64,000 nt of DNA from Paenibacillus sp. R14(2021) (GCF_019431355.1 NZ_CP080269.1:930001-994000), one strand, 5' to 3'; positions 1 through 9,464 are shown, counted from the first letter of the stretch. Numbers and translations are program-made. Notes: generated by a model from the sequence alone, not told the origin.

Positions 1-126
1 TGTGATTCTTTGCACTAACTCTTCAACGTATAGATTCGTTTTACTCACCAATTCCAATGATTTCGCTGTTGTCTTTATAGTGTGTCTGCTGAATTTTTTT
101 TAATATCCGGGGGCGATGAGATTTCG

Positions 127-1080
127 ATGGAAAAGAAAGAAGCGGAGCGCGGAGAGGATGAAATCAGAGGCGTCCTCCACAAGTTTGAACAGGATGAGCT
201 CGTCGAGCTGCTATCCACAGGCAAGTCAGGTTCGGAGCTGAACACGCTTTTGTTGGAAGTGTTTCGGCGACGGAATGCTAATAGATCGCCGGGTGAGCTC
301 TTGCGTAGTTACAAAGAAAATCGGTTCGTGAAGCCAGCAACTGTCGATCCAATCGCACTGAAGCAATTGGAGCTTGAACTGCTTAGAATCGCGCAGAGCC
401 ATAAATATACGCCAATCCAGCTGTCGCCTGTAGCTCCGCTTGGCTCGTGCTCGGTCGTTGCGCCGGCCGATCAGAACAAAGTCATTTCCGCGCTCCGGGG
501 AACAGAGGTTCTCGCGGACGTGACCAATTTAATCGCCCTTCATATTGCGGACGGCGTCAAGTCGGGCGACCTGCAGAATCATTCTGACCTGGTTCGTTTC
601 TCCTCAACGCACCGGCATGTAAGAGCGCAGAAGTTTCCAAATCTGCCTGGCATGCTGGCACATTTCAGCCTGTATGCGATGGTTACTTCCGGGAAGGACA
701 TCGGCTCATACGGATTCGAAAAGCAGGCAATCTGGGAACATATTGCGGCGTACAGGCAGATCTTTCGGTCGAAGTATCAGTCAGAAATCGAAATAATTAT
801 TAATGCACGAGGTGGGTACAACGACAGCGAGGGGCTGGTTGAACGGATCGTTCGGCACATCGGGGAGCAAGCACCTGATATGACGGTTAAAGCCAATAAA
901 GCATTTTCTGCCAATACCTACTACAGAGGAATGCAGTTTACGATCAAAACAACTATTGGTGGACGCGAGTACAACATTGGCGATGGCGGCTTCGTGGATT
1001 GGACCCAGCAGCTGCTCGAAAATAAAAAGGAACGTATGCTGATCAGTGCTATCGGACTCGACCGACTGCTGATGCCCTAA
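127..1080 (+). CDS. Class II aminoacyl-tRNA synthetase-like protein of unknown function
   Basis: A 317-residue soluble protein. I chose ATG 127, which has a GGGGG run about 12 bases upstream; a GTG at 82 is in frame but has no ribosome binding site. The centre contains a Ser/Gly-rich loop (PLGSCSVVAP, near residue 105) and the protein ends in GLDRLLMP, which resembles motif 3 of class II synthetases such as HisS, where an arginine binds ATP. There is no anticodon-binding domain and the protein is shorter than a real synthetase, so a paralogue like HisZ or an amino-acid-activating enzyme is more likely than a tRNA ligase. The family match is inferred by eye. It stands alone, with a terminator behind it. 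Confidence 0.6.
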   Translation: MEKKEAERGEDEIRGVLHKFEQDELVELLSTGKSGSELNTLLLEVFRRRNANRSPGELLRSYKENRFVKPATVDPIALKQLELELLRIAQSHKYTPIQLSPVAPLGSCSVVAPADQNKVISALRGTEVLADVTNLIALHIADGVKSGDLQNHSDLVRFSSTHRHVRAQKFPNLPGMLAHFSLYAMVTSGKDIGSYGFEKQAIWEHIAAYRQIFRSKYQSEIEIIINARGGYNDSEGLVERIVRHIGEQAPDMTVKANKAFSANTYYRGMQFTIKTTIGGREYNIGDGGFVDWTQQLLENKKERMLISAIGLDRLLMP

Positions 1081-1147
1081 GAGACGAAAAAGTGCAAGAG
1101 ATGAATAGGCAAATGCTCCGCTTATAGGACACGATAGTTAAATGAAA

Positions 1148-1183
1148 AGAGGAGCAGGCTGCCGCGGCAACCTGTTCCTTTTT
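1148..1183 (+). terminator. Rho-independent terminator
   Basis: Arms GGAGCAGG and CCTGTTCC (one G-U pair) enclose an inner GCCG/CGGC stem and are followed by a T run. It separates the synthetase-like gene from the two-component operon. Confidence 0.75.
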
Positions 1184-1234
1184 ACATATCGAATCGCTCT
1201 GAAAAGCACTTTATAATGCCGGAGGACGGAGAAC

Positions 1235-2965
1235 ATGTACAACCCTTTAAAAGTTTTTCGCTGGAATCGCATATTTTTTGCCTGCTTTGCCGGATCTATT
1301 TTCATTCTGACGCTTATTATTACTTGGATTTCTTATACGGTTTCATCCCAGGAATTATCGAAAACCACATCATACTATCAACAAGCGCTGCTGACCGAAT
1401 TAAGCAAAAAATTGGTGATCCAACTGAACGCGATCGAACAAATCTCGCTCTCCACAACGCTCAACATGGATTTTCTCGATTATCTCTCGTATAACGGAGA
1501 CGATTATACCCGCCACAAAAAAATTAACGATACGCTGCAATATTTGACCAATATTGCAAATAGCGTTTCAAGCATCTTCTCCATTCATCTCTACATCGAG
1601 CACCCGGTTCTTTCCGACTGGCAAAGACCCGTGCAATTTTACAATTTTTCGCGTTTGCAAAAGGAGAGCTGGTACCCGGCGGTAAAAACGACCGATTTTA
1701 CCTGGATCGGAGAACATACCATCGACACGTTCCAAGGGCAAGTCTCCGTCTTGAGTTTCGCAAGAAAAATCTACTCCAGCAAAGATGAATATAAAGGGCT
1801 GATCGTAATAAACGTGAAGGCATCCGCGATCCGGAGTCTGATTCAGGCCGGATCGGATTCCGCTAACCGCATGCTGTTTAATTCCGGGGGGAATCTCCTC
1901 GTCGGGGTGGGCCAGCCTATCGCGGAAAACATCTCGACTTATATAAAAGATCCGATAAGCGGAGCCGGAAGCCTACGAATCGATGCAAAGAATCACCAAC
2001 GATATTTGCTCGCCTGGTCCAAAATGTTCAATTCGGATTGGACGTTAACTGAAATTACGCCATGGAGGAAAGTGACCAGCGGGAGCTTCAAACTGGCGAA
2101 ACTATTATTGTTGATCGGCCTCTCCACGATTCTCATTACAATCGCCATTAGCTTATCGATTTCGAGGCAGCTTCTTAAGCCGCTCCGGATCCTAGTTCAG
2201 GCGATGGGGATATACGCATTCGACAGCACTAAAGTGTTCCTGCCCGATGATTACCGAAATGAATTCGGTTATTTGTTTAACAGCTACCGCAGGCAAATGG
2301 AACGCATCGACGAACTATACAAAGCGCTTGAAGTGCAGCACAGCCGTCAGCGCGAGGCTGAAGTGAAGGCGCTTCAAGCCAATATTAATCCACATTTTCT
2401 GTATAACACCCTTGATCAAATCAATTGGATGGCCATGCAGGAAGGACAACATAAGATCAGTAACATTCTTGAGCTGACAGGGCAAATGTTTCGAATCGGG
2501 CTTTCCAACGGAGAGAGTCTTATTCCGATCGCCGACGAGCTTCGGCATGTGGAGTGCTATCTCCGCATTCAACAGCTTCGCTGGGAGGAAGGGCTTGATT
2601 ATGAAGTCCGGGTTCCGGAATCGTTAATGACTTCTTTGATCCCGAAAATCACCTTGCAGCCATTCGTAGAGAATGCCATCCTTCACGGCTTCCACGGCCG
2701 CAGCAGTGGGTTCATCCTTATCGAAGCCTTTTCGTCCGATAGCGGAATTACGATCCGGATAATGGATGACGGAAGAGGTTTTCAGGTCAACGGGCCGGAA
2801 AACCGCAAAAAGGTAAAAGGAGGGTACGGGATTCGAAACGTACGCGAGCGTATTGATGCTTTATTTGGCCGTTCGTTTGGCGTAACTATTGAAAGCGCAT
2901 TCAATAGTGGAACTGTTATTTCGGTTTCGATTCCTTTACTGAGCCAGCCGACGACTTCATCATGA
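1235..2965 (+). CDS. Sensor histidine kinase, YesM family
   Basis: Membrane kinase of 576 residues that senses an extracytoplasmic signal, probably a sugar, and phosphorylates the regulator encoded next. A first membrane helix lies at about 12-34, an extracellular Cache-like sensor region at about 35-285, a second helix at about 290-313, then HAMP. The His_kinase domain shows NINPHFLYNTL with the phospho-accepting histidine near 387. The ATPase domain has the N box PFVENAILHGF near 478, G1 box DDGRGF near 511 and G2 box GGYGIRNV near 529. The start follows GGAGGACGG. The gene is complete and its stop lies 36 bases before the regulator start. The family is known to pair with YesN regulators beside sugar transporters, as seen here. 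Confidence 0.93.
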   Translation: MYNPLKVFRWNRIFFACFAGSIFILTLIITWISYTVSSQELSKTTSYYQQALLTELSKKLVIQLNAIEQISLSTTLNMDFLDYLSYNGDDYTRHKKINDTLQYLTNIANSVSSIFSIHLYIEHPVLSDWQRPVQFYNFSRLQKESWYPAVKTTDFTWIGEHTIDTFQGQVSVLSFARKIYSSKDEYKGLIVINVKASAIRSLIQAGSDSANRMLFNSGGNLLVGVGQPIAENISTYIKDPISGAGSLRIDAKNHQRYLLAWSKMFNSDWTLTEITPWRKVTSGSFKLAKLLLLIGLSTILITIAISLSISRQLLKPLRILVQAMGIYAFDSTKVFLPDDYRNEFGYLFNSYRRQMERIDELYKALEVQHSRQREAEVKALQANINPHFLYNTLDQINWMAMQEGQHKISNILELTGQMFRIGLSNGESLIPIADELRHVECYLRIQQLRWEEGLDYEVRVPESLMTSLIPKITLQPFVENAILHGFHGRSSGFILIEAFSSDSGITIRIMDDGRGFQVNGPENRKKVKGGYGIRNVRERIDALFGRSFGVTIESAFNSGTVISVSIPLLSQPTTSS

Positions 2966-3001
2966 TTTTTCAAGGAAATGAATGCGAGAGGAGAACAAAC
3001 C

Positions 3002-4039
3002 ATGTGGAAAATTGCGATTGTCGATGACGACAGGTCGGTACTCAGAGGGTTGAAATCTATGATCCCGTGGGATGAGCTAGGTGCCGAGTTAGCGGGCGAA
3101 GGAATGGATGGTCGGGATGGGTTGGAAATTGTCCGCACGAGTCGGCCCGACATTATCGTAACCGATATATATATGCCGGACATGGACGGAATCGAGATGA
3201 TTCATTCCCTCCGGAGAGAAGGGTATGAAGGAAAGATTATTATTCACAGCGGCTATAACGACTTCGAGTATGCTCGTCAGGCGCTCCGTTTAAATGTGGA
3301 GGATTATCTATCCAAGCCGATCTCGCTGCAAACGCTGCATACCGTTCTCACAAGAGCAATCCATGACCTGCAGCTTACGCGCCTTCCGAGTCCTTCCATT
3401 GGCCTGGTGAAATGGCACCGGCATTTGAGAGAGGCGATTTTAACCTCGCAGGAGAAACGGGCGCAACAAATTATAGACGACTTCCTGCGCCAGATTGACG
3501 AACAGGGTGTCTTGGCCCCGTCCACTCTTCGGCGGTTCGGCATAGAGTGCTGGACGATGGTCACGTATGCGTTGAATGAAGCTGGCCTCCCGCTCGATGA
3601 GATGTTCCCGCCCGCGCTTATTCACGAAGAAATAAACGCTATCATGAAGCCTGACGATTTCCGCTGCTGGATCGCCGATAAGATCTCTTCGATTTGCAGA
3701 AGCCGAAGCTTCGGTGACAAACACAAAGAAACCGTGGACTTTATCATCCAATACATACAACAGCACTACTTTGAGGAGGTCACGCTGACTGAGCTGGCCG
3801 AAAAAGTATTCATATCGCGAAACTACCTATGCGATATTTTCAAAAAAACAACCGGCGAAACGTTTCACGGTTACCTGACGCGCGTGCGAATGGAAAATGC
3901 GAAGCATCTGATTCTAGTAGGAAAGCTTCATATTTACGAAATTGCCCAGAAGGTAGGGTATAAAAACGTATCGTATTTTAGCACCGTGTTCAAAAAATAT
4001 TTCAGCGGGGTCAGTCCGACGGATATCCATAAACACTAA
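3002..4039 (+). CDS. Response regulator with AraC-type DNA-binding domain, YesN family
   Basis: Cytoplasmic activator of 345 residues. The receiver domain at about 1-120 has the acidic pocket VDDD at 8-10, phospho-acceptor Asp 55 (VTDIYMP) and the lysine of LSKP near 104. The C-terminal 100 residues hold two AraC helix-turn-helix motifs (TLTELAEKVFISRNYL and EIAQKVGYKNVSYFS). ATG 3002 is preferred over ATG 2978 because GAGAGGAG sits at the right distance only for the former. It is co-transcribed with the kinase and most likely activates the importer that starts 115 bases downstream. Confidence 0.93.
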   Translation: MWKIAIVDDDRSVLRGLKSMIPWDELGAELAGEGMDGRDGLEIVRTSRPDIIVTDIYMPDMDGIEMIHSLRREGYEGKIIIHSGYNDFEYARQALRLNVEDYLSKPISLQTLHTVLTRAIHDLQLTRLPSPSIGLVKWHRHLREAILTSQEKRAQQIIDDFLRQIDEQGVLAPSTLRRFGIECWTMVTYALNEAGLPLDEMFPPALIHEEINAIMKPDDFRCWIADKISSICRSRSFGDKHKETVDFIIQYIQQHYFEEVTLTELAEKVFISRNYLCDIFKKTTGETFHGYLTRVRMENAKHLILVGKLHIYEIAQKVGYKNVSYFSTVFKKYFSGVSPTDIHKH

Positions 4040-4115
4040 CATTCTGAACTTTTTAAACGATAATCGGACATTTCTTATGTAGACGCTCGAAAAGGCGGTT
4101 GGTAACATTCTAGTT

Positions 4116-4130
4116 AAGAAAGCGCTTTAC
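4116..4130 (+). promoter_or_regulatory. cre-like or LacI-type palindrome upstream of the sugar-binding protein
   Basis: The core AAAGCGCTTT (4119-4128) is a perfect palindrome of the kind bound by CcpA and other LacI-family repressors. It matches the cre consensus WTGNAARCGNWWWCA only partly, missing the outer TG and CA. It lies 24 bases before the solute-binding protein gene, so catabolite control of the importer is plausible. Confidence 0.45.
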
Positions 4131-4153
4131 CAATCCCAATAAGAGGTGAAATC

Positions 4154-5464
4154 ATGAAGAAGAAATTTCTGCGGCTCGGAATTACGCTGTTACTATTAAC
4201 CTCGTTTTCTACCGCCTGCAGCTCCCTAGGCGTAAAGGACGAGGCGAAGCCGAAAACCAATACGGCAGACACTTCCGCTTCAAACGGGAACGAGTCAGTC
4301 AAGCTTCGCATTATGTGGTGGGGGTCCCAGGCAAGACATGATGCGACGCTGAAAATGTTGGATTTGTATACAAAAAAGCATCCGAATGTCACGTTCGAAC
4401 CCGAGTACTCCGGATTCGATGGCTACCTCGATAAATTATCGACCGAAGCCGCATCCAAAAACGCTCCCGATATCATTCAAATGGACGCCGCTTGGCTCGC
4501 CGATTGGAATGCACGCGGTCAATTGTCGGATTTATCCACGGGCATCAATATCAATGATGTCGATCCGAAGCTATTGGAAACCGGAGAATATAACGGAAAA
4601 TTGACAGCGGTTCCGCTCGGGGGCAATGCATGGGGCATGATTTACGATAAATCGGCGCTCGAGAAACTTGGCATTGCTCCGCCGAAAGACGGGTGGACTT
4701 GGGAAGATTATTTCAGCATGGGCGAGAAGATCAAATCCATGCTCGGCAAAGACCAATATCCTTTTAAAGACGGCACGGCGGACAGTACGCTGTATGCGAA
4801 TTATCAACTGAGCAAGGGCAAAGGCTGGCCGATTACGCAAGAAGGGAAATTCAACTATGATAAAGCGACTTGGCTGGAATACGCGAATACATTCGCCGAC
4901 CTCCGTAAGAAAGGAATCGTGCCGCCCCCGGACGTACAGCTAGCCGATATCGATCTGGACCCGACCCAGGACATGCTTATCAAAGGACAGCTGATTTTCA
5001 AGGGCATGCATGCGGCGCAAGTCTCAGCTTACGAGAGCCTGAAGCCAAACAGCATCGGGGTTGCGGCGATTCCAAAAGCTGAGCAGCCCGGAGGATGGCT
5101 GAAGGCAACCTTCTATTTCTCCGTCAATCAGGATTCGAAATATAAAGAGGAAGCCAAGAAATTTATTGACTGGTTCATTAACGATCCCGAAGCCACGGAA
5201 ATCGACGGAACTACCAGGGGCATTCCCATTTCAAACAATATCGTATCTGTGATGAAGCCAAAGTTCAATCAAGGCGATCAACTGACGGTGGAAATGATCG
5301 ACATGACAGCCAAGAGTTCACAAGCCTTCAATCCAGGAGCGCCAGGATGGGCAGACTTCGGCAAAGAAGAAAGCGATATTAAACAGCAGCTCATGTTCGG
5401 AAAAATCACGCCGGAACAAGCTTACGACGAACTGGCCAAAGCCGCAAAAAAATACGAGAAATAA
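4154..5464 (+). CDS. Extracellular sugar-binding lipoprotein of an ABC importer (family 1)
   Basis: A 436-residue solute-binding protein that captures a carbohydrate outside the membrane and hands it to the two permeases that follow. The N-terminus is a lipoprotein signal with lipobox STAC and acylated Cys 22, then an Asp/Thr/Ser-rich linker. The mature part has the family 1 layout, with LRIMWWGS at its start and DIIQMDAAWLADW near residue 113. The start follows AAGAGGTG. No ATPase is encoded nearby; known carbohydrate importers of this class share a distant MsmX-type ATPase. The substrate cannot be read from the sequence. Confidence 0.92.
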   Translation: MKKKFLRLGITLLLLTSFSTACSSLGVKDEAKPKTNTADTSASNGNESVKLRIMWWGSQARHDATLKMLDLYTKKHPNVTFEPEYSGFDGYLDKLSTEAASKNAPDIIQMDAAWLADWNARGQLSDLSTGININDVDPKLLETGEYNGKLTAVPLGGNAWGMIYDKSALEKLGIAPPKDGWTWEDYFSMGEKIKSMLGKDQYPFKDGTADSTLYANYQLSKGKGWPITQEGKFNYDKATWLEYANTFADLRKKGIVPPPDVQLADIDLDPTQDMLIKGQLIFKGMHAAQVSAYESLKPNSIGVAAIPKAEQPGGWLKATFYFSVNQDSKYKEEAKKFIDWFINDPEATEIDGTTRGIPISNNIVSVMKPKFNQGDQLTVEMIDMTAKSSQAFNPGAPGWADFGKEESDIKQQLMFGKITPEQAYDELAKAAKKYEK

Positions 5465-5477
5465 AATGGGGGATTCT

Positions 5478-6374
5478 ATGAACCGGAAACTTCGTTCCAA
5501 TGCTTTGGCCGGCTTCCTATTCATTTCCCCATGGCTTATCGGGTTTCTCTTTCTAAACTTATGGCCCATGTTAATGTCGTTCTACTATTCGTTAACTGAT
5601 TTTTCCCTTTTGTCCCCGCCCAAATGGATCGGGTTTCAAAATTTCATGTCAATAGCGGAAGATCGCTATTTCTACAATTCCTTGCGCGTCACCTTTGTAT
5701 TCGTTTTAATATCGGTTCCATTGCGGCTTTTGTTCGCTTTGATGGTCGCGATGCTGCTGAATCGGGATATTCGCGGGATCTCCTTTTACCGAACGATCAT
5801 CTACCTTCCTTCATTAATCGGCGGAAGCGTCGCGGTTGCCGTGTTATGGAGAAATATATTCGGCATCAACGGGTTTATTAATCACCTGGCATCTTTCTTC
5901 GGCATGCATGCCAAAAACTGGATCGGCTCGCCCGAAACGGCGCTGGGAACCTTGATCACCCTTAGCGTTTGGCAGTTCGGCTCCGCCATGATCATTTTCC
6001 TGGCAGGATTAAAGCAGGTGCCCAAGGATCTTTACGAGGCAGCGTCGGTAGACGGCGCCAGCAAGTTCAGGCAATTCATTGCCGTCACGCTGCCCATGCT
6101 GTCTCCGGTGATTTTTTTCAACCTGATTATGGGCGTGATCGGGTCGTTTCAAAGCTTTACTTCAGCCTTCGTCGTAACGAAAGGCGGGCCTCTGAATTCA
6201 ACCGAAATGTATGCGCTCTATTTGTACCAGAAAGGGTTTTCCGCCTTGCATATGGGATACGCATCCGCTTTGGCATGGATTCTGCTCGTTATTGTGGCCG
6301 TTGCAACGGCGCTTAATTTTACAGCGTCCAAGTACTGGGTTTATTACGAGAATGAAGCAGGGGGGAGGGGCTAA
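5478..6374 (+). CDS. Sugar ABC transporter permease, MalF/UgpA type
   Basis: Inner membrane permease of 298 residues with six predicted helices. The EAA loop that docks the ATPase reads EAASVDGASKFRQF followed by TLPML. ATG 5478 is preferred over ATG 5466 because GGGGGA precedes it by about six bases. It lies 13 bases after the binding-protein stop and one base before the second permease start, so the three genes form one transcription unit. It is inferred to form a heterodimer with the next gene product. Confidence 0.92.
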   Translation: MNRKLRSNALAGFLFISPWLIGFLFLNLWPMLMSFYYSLTDFSLLSPPKWIGFQNFMSIAEDRYFYNSLRVTFVFVLISVPLRLLFALMVAMLLNRDIRGISFYRTIIYLPSLIGGSVAVAVLWRNIFGINGFINHLASFFGMHAKNWIGSPETALGTLITLSVWQFGSAMIIFLAGLKQVPKDLYEAASVDGASKFRQFIAVTLPMLSPVIFFNLIMGVIGSFQSFTSAFVVTKGGPLNSTEMYALYLYQKGFSALHMGYASALAWILLVIVAVATALNFTASKYWVYYENEAGGRG

Positions 6375-6375
6375 C

Positions 6376-7200
6376 ATGTCAAAAAAGAAGTGGCCAGTTC
6401 ACCTTACGCTGCTCTTGTTTAGCGCGGTCATGTTTTATCCCGTGTTATGGTGGATCGGGGCATCGCTAAAATCGAATATGGAGCTTGGCTCCCCCGCGAT
6501 CTTTCCGGCAAAATGGATGTGGAGCAATTTTCACGACGGCTGGGTGGCGCTGCCCAAATATACGTTTACCTATTTTTATATCAATAGTTTCAAGCTTAAT
6601 ATCACCACTACCGTCTTGACCGTAGTATCGAGCAGCCTCGTGGCATTCGGTTTCGGCCGGATTCCTTTCCCTCTGAAAAAATGGCTATTCTCCCTGTTGC
6701 TTGTCACCATCATGCTGCCGGGTCAAGTTACCCTGATCCCGCAATACGTCATGTTCCACAAGTTCAACTGGATCAACACCTATTTGCCGTTTATCGTGCC
6801 GAGTATGATGGGCGGAGCGTTCTTTATCTTCCTTCTGGTGCAATTCATTCGGGGAATTCCCGTGGAGCTGGACGAATCGGCTAAGATCGACGGCTGCACC
6901 TGGTTCGGGATTTATTGGAGAATTATTATGCCGCTGACCAAGCCCGCGCTCATTACGGTGATGATTTTCTCCTTTCTCTGGCACTGGGAAGATTATTTGG
7001 GACCGCTTATCTATTTGAACTCAGTGGACAAGTATACGGTACCGCTCGCCGTGAAAATGTTTATCGATACGCAATCCGCCGTTTCGTGGGGACAAGTACT
7101 GGCGATGTCACTTGTTTCGATCATGCCGCAAATCGTTGTCTTCTTCCTGGCGCAGAAGCATTTCGTAGAGGGGATCGCCACGACGGGATTAAAGGGATAA
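6376..7200 (+). CDS. Sugar ABC transporter permease, MalG/UgpE type
   Basis: Second permease of 274 residues with six predicted helices and the EAA loop ESAKIDGCTWFGIYW followed by MPLTKP. The start ATG 6376 follows GGGGGAGGGG. An in-frame extension back to 6211 overlaps the first permease and is not likely to be translated. It is the last gene of the importer operon and is followed by a terminator. Confidence 0.92.
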   Translation: MSKKKWPVHLTLLLFSAVMFYPVLWWIGASLKSNMELGSPAIFPAKWMWSNFHDGWVALPKYTFTYFYINSFKLNITTTVLTVVSSSLVAFGFGRIPFPLKKWLFSLLLVTIMLPGQVTLIPQYVMFHKFNWINTYLPFIVPSMMGGAFFIFLLVQFIRGIPVELDESAKIDGCTWFGIYWRIIMPLTKPALITVMIFSFLWHWEDYLGPLIYLNSVDKYTVPLAVKMFIDTQSAVSWGQVLAMSLVSIMPQIVVFFLAQKHFVEGIATTGLKG

Positions 7201-7286
7201 TCCTGGGAGAGGAAATGATAGAAAGGCTGCCACTCGACAGCTTTTCTCAAGTTATGGCAGGGATTAACAAGCCATGTCGTACAAAG

Positions 7287-7314
7287 AACTAGCTGCTGTA
7301 GCAGCTGGTTTTTT
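7287..7314 (+). terminator. Terminator of the sugar importer operon
   Basis: Arms ACTAGCTGCT and AGCAGCTGGT (one mismatch or wobble) with a two-base loop are followed by TTTTTT. Confidence 0.8.
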
Positions 7315-7699
7315 GCGATTTTGGGAAAGTTCCGGCGAAAGGAAGTGATAACTGTCCAAGTGTATGTAGACATGAAGGTATAAGCATTAGATCCGCGTTT
7401 TACGCGGACATAATGAAGATACCCTCCCCGTAGTAGGTAAAGTGCCGGCACACGATCGGCAGCTTTACGTTAATGGGCAGATAGTTGAAGAGTAATTTAA
7501 GGTGAATCGTTTCATAAGTAATCACAAAGTCATCGTTAATTGAAGCGTCAGAGACCAACTCAGGTGAGGAATTATGCACTTTCATATGTTGGTATAAACG
7601 ATGTAAAATATAGGTGGATGTAACCGTTTCCGTTTATCCATGGCATTATATTAGGTTCAGTGTATTATTGAAAATAATAGAAAAGAGGACTGCATCGTT
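7315..7699. other. Intergenic stretch with hairpin and weak cre-like site
   Basis: No convincing gene. A perfect hairpin TCCGCG/CGCGGA lies at about 7393-7409. A degenerate cre-like site, TGTAACCGTTTCCGT, lies at 7619-7633 on the complementary consensus with two mismatches, about 70 bases before the next gene. A 61-codon minus-strand reading frame at 7400-7585 has no ribosome binding site and was not called. Confidence 0.35.
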
Positions 7700-8494
7700 A
7701 TGTTAGAAATCTCTGTTATGACTTTCAATTTGCGCTATCCAGAAATCAATGATGGCTCCGATTATTGGCCGGAACGAATCGACCGAGCGACCGCCGTTAT
7801 CAAAGAACATCATCCTATGCTTATCGGCACGCAGGAAGGCTATCACTCGATGCTCAGAGATTTGGAGGCTCAATTGAAAGAATATGATTGGTTCGGGCAA
7901 GGTCGATTCGGGGAGCATGAGAATGAGCACAATGCCATTTTTTATAACCGCGACGAGCTGACAATTGAAGAAAAAGGACAGTTTTGGCTGTCTGAAACAC
8001 CTGAGTCGGAAGCTTCGATTAGTTGGAATAGCTCGTTGCCGAGAATCTGTACGTGGGCGCGTTTCCTTCATCGAAAGTCAGGTAAATCCTTCTATTTTTA
8101 CAACACCCATCTGGACCATCATAGCCAGGAAGCGAAAGACCTTGGGATCCAAATAATAGGGGAATATATGGCTAGACAGCGCGCTTTAGATGGGCTTCCG
8201 GCGTTGCTTTCAGGGGATTTCAACTCGTTTCCTAGTGAATTCCCGATTCGTTTTCTGCGAGGCGAGATCGAGGTTGACGGCAAGAAAAGCGATTTGAAGG
8301 ACGCTTATTCCCTGATCAAAGGAAATCCGGGTCTAACATTCCATGGCTTTAAGGGCGGCGATTCGGGAGAACCGATCGACTATATATTTGCTACCGCCGA
8401 ATTCGAAATCTTGAAGGTGCAGATCGATCGCTGCCAAATAAACGGAGGGTATCCGTCGGACCATTATCCAGTTGTGGCGAACTTCCAATTCTAG
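7700..8494 (+). CDS. Endonuclease/exonuclease/phosphatase (EEP) family hydrolase
   Basis: A 264-residue cytoplasmic metal-dependent phosphoesterase. The EEP active-site series is complete: MTFNLR near 8-13 (metal Asn), GTQEG near 40 (metal Glu), NTHLDH near 137-142, GDFNS near 174 and the terminal SDHYPV (catalytic His) near 254. The start follows AAAAGAGGA. The family includes DNA nucleases, sphingomyelinases and sugar-phosphate phosphatases, and the substrate is not evident. No signal peptide, so a secreted sphingomyelinase is unlikely. It stands alone after the sugar importer; a functional link is only positional. Confidence 0.85.
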   Translation: MLEISVMTFNLRYPEINDGSDYWPERIDRATAVIKEHHPMLIGTQEGYHSMLRDLEAQLKEYDWFGQGRFGEHENEHNAIFYNRDELTIEEKGQFWLSETPESEASISWNSSLPRICTWARFLHRKSGKSFYFYNTHLDHHSQEAKDLGIQIIGEYMARQRALDGLPALLSGDFNSFPSEFPIRFLRGEIEVDGKKSDLKDAYSLIKGNPGLTFHGFKGGDSGEPIDYIFATAEFEILKVQIDRCQINGGYPSDHYPVVANFQF

Positions 8495-8695
8495 AAACGA
8501 TCTACAGATCAAGAGTTACCATGACTACATATCCTTTGAATCCGTTTATGTAGTGACTGCTAAATATATACCGAGTGGCTCGATGTTGTCAAACAGGAGT
8601 TACATGAAGGTCTGAATTAGCCTTACTTGACATTTAGTTGCATAATAAGATTCAATATAGTCGTATAGTTAAAAAAGAATGGAGGGGATACCTCA

Positions 8696-9283
8696 ATGGT
8701 AAGGGGACGTCCCCGTGTATTTAATATCGAAAGCGCTCTAGATTCTGCGCTTCATTTATTTTGGCGAAAAGGGTATGAAGGAACATCCGTGGCAGATTTG
8801 ACAGAGGCTATGGGTATTAATACGCCGAGCTTATACGCGGCCTTTGGGAACAAGGAAGAATTATTTCGCAAAATTCTAGATCGATATGCGGAAGGACCAG
8901 CTGCTTATATGAGGGAAGCCTTTCAGCAACCAAGCGCCCGCGAAGTCGTTGAATACCTGCTTTACGGAGCTGCCGAGGCTACGACCAATCCTGAGACGCC
9001 ACTTGGGTGCTTAACCGTGCAGGGGGCACTATCCTCCGGAGAAGCCGGAGATGCCATAAGACAAGAATTGAATGCTCGCCGCGCTGGGGGAGAAGCTGCA
9101 CTCCGTGACAGGTTCGAACAAGCGAAACAGAGCGGGGAGCTTGCTGCAGATGTCGATACGGAACAATTAGCGTGCTTCTATGCGACCATATTCCAAGGTA
9201 TGGCTGTTCAAGCGGGAGCAGGAACGAGCCGCGAAAAATTGCAAGCTATTGTTGCAAATTCTTTGCGTCTTTGGCCTTCCTAA
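8696..9283 (+). CDS. TetR/AcrR family transcriptional regulator
   Basis: A 195-residue DNA-binding repressor. The N-terminal helix-turn-helix reads TSVADLTEAMGINTPSLYAAF at about 30-50; the rest is the helical ligand domain typical of the AcrR/YxaF-like group (GCLTVQGAL). The start follows GGAGGGG. A palindromic operator sits in the promoter of the nitroreductase gene 165 bases downstream of this gene, making that gene a candidate target. The ligand is unknown. Confidence 0.9.
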   Translation: MVRGRPRVFNIESALDSALHLFWRKGYEGTSVADLTEAMGINTPSLYAAFGNKEELFRKILDRYAEGPAAYMREAFQQPSAREVVEYLLYGAAEATTNPETPLGCLTVQGALSSGEAGDAIRQELNARRAGGEAALRDRFEQAKQSGELAADVDTEQLACFYATIFQGMAVQAGAGTSREKLQAIVANSLRLWPS

Positions 9284-9290
9284 CATGGAA

Positions 9291-9332
9291 CAGCAAAAAG
9301 ATCAGCCCATTTACGGGCTGATCTTTTTGCTG
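9291..9332. terminator. Strong bidirectional terminator
   Basis: An 18-bp perfect stem (CAGCAAAAAGATCAGCCC and its complement) with a six-base loop, ending in runs of A on one side and T on the other. It ends the tetR transcript. Confidence 0.9.
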
Positions 9333-9429
9333 TTAACAATCCAATAAATACTCCATTTTCAACCTATCGAGTGGGCGATTGGATATAGGTGCACTGCATC
9401 AGGGGAGGTTGATGGAAGAAAAACATCGT

Positions 9430-9464
9430 TTGACAATTTATTCTTGTCACTATATATTTAGTGA
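9430..9464 (+). promoter_or_regulatory. Sigma-A promoter with overlapping palindromic operator for the nitroreductase gene
   Basis: TTGACA at 9430-9435, a 17-base spacer and TATATT at 9453-9458 form a near-consensus promoter. The perfect inverted repeat TCACTA-N6-TAGTGA at 9447-9464 covers the -10 box, the expected position for a repressor. The TetR protein encoded upstream is the nearest candidate. Confidence 0.7.

Noticed and set aside
4571-4840. A minus-strand frame inside the solute-binding protein gene
   Set aside because: The binding protein is complete in the other strand; no independent signals.
6685-6984. A 99-codon minus-strand frame inside the second permease gene
   Set aside because: His/Gln-rich shadow of a membrane protein gene.
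7400-7585. A 61-codon minus-strand frame
   Set aside because: No ribosome binding site, and it overlaps a hairpin; no recognisable protein pattern.
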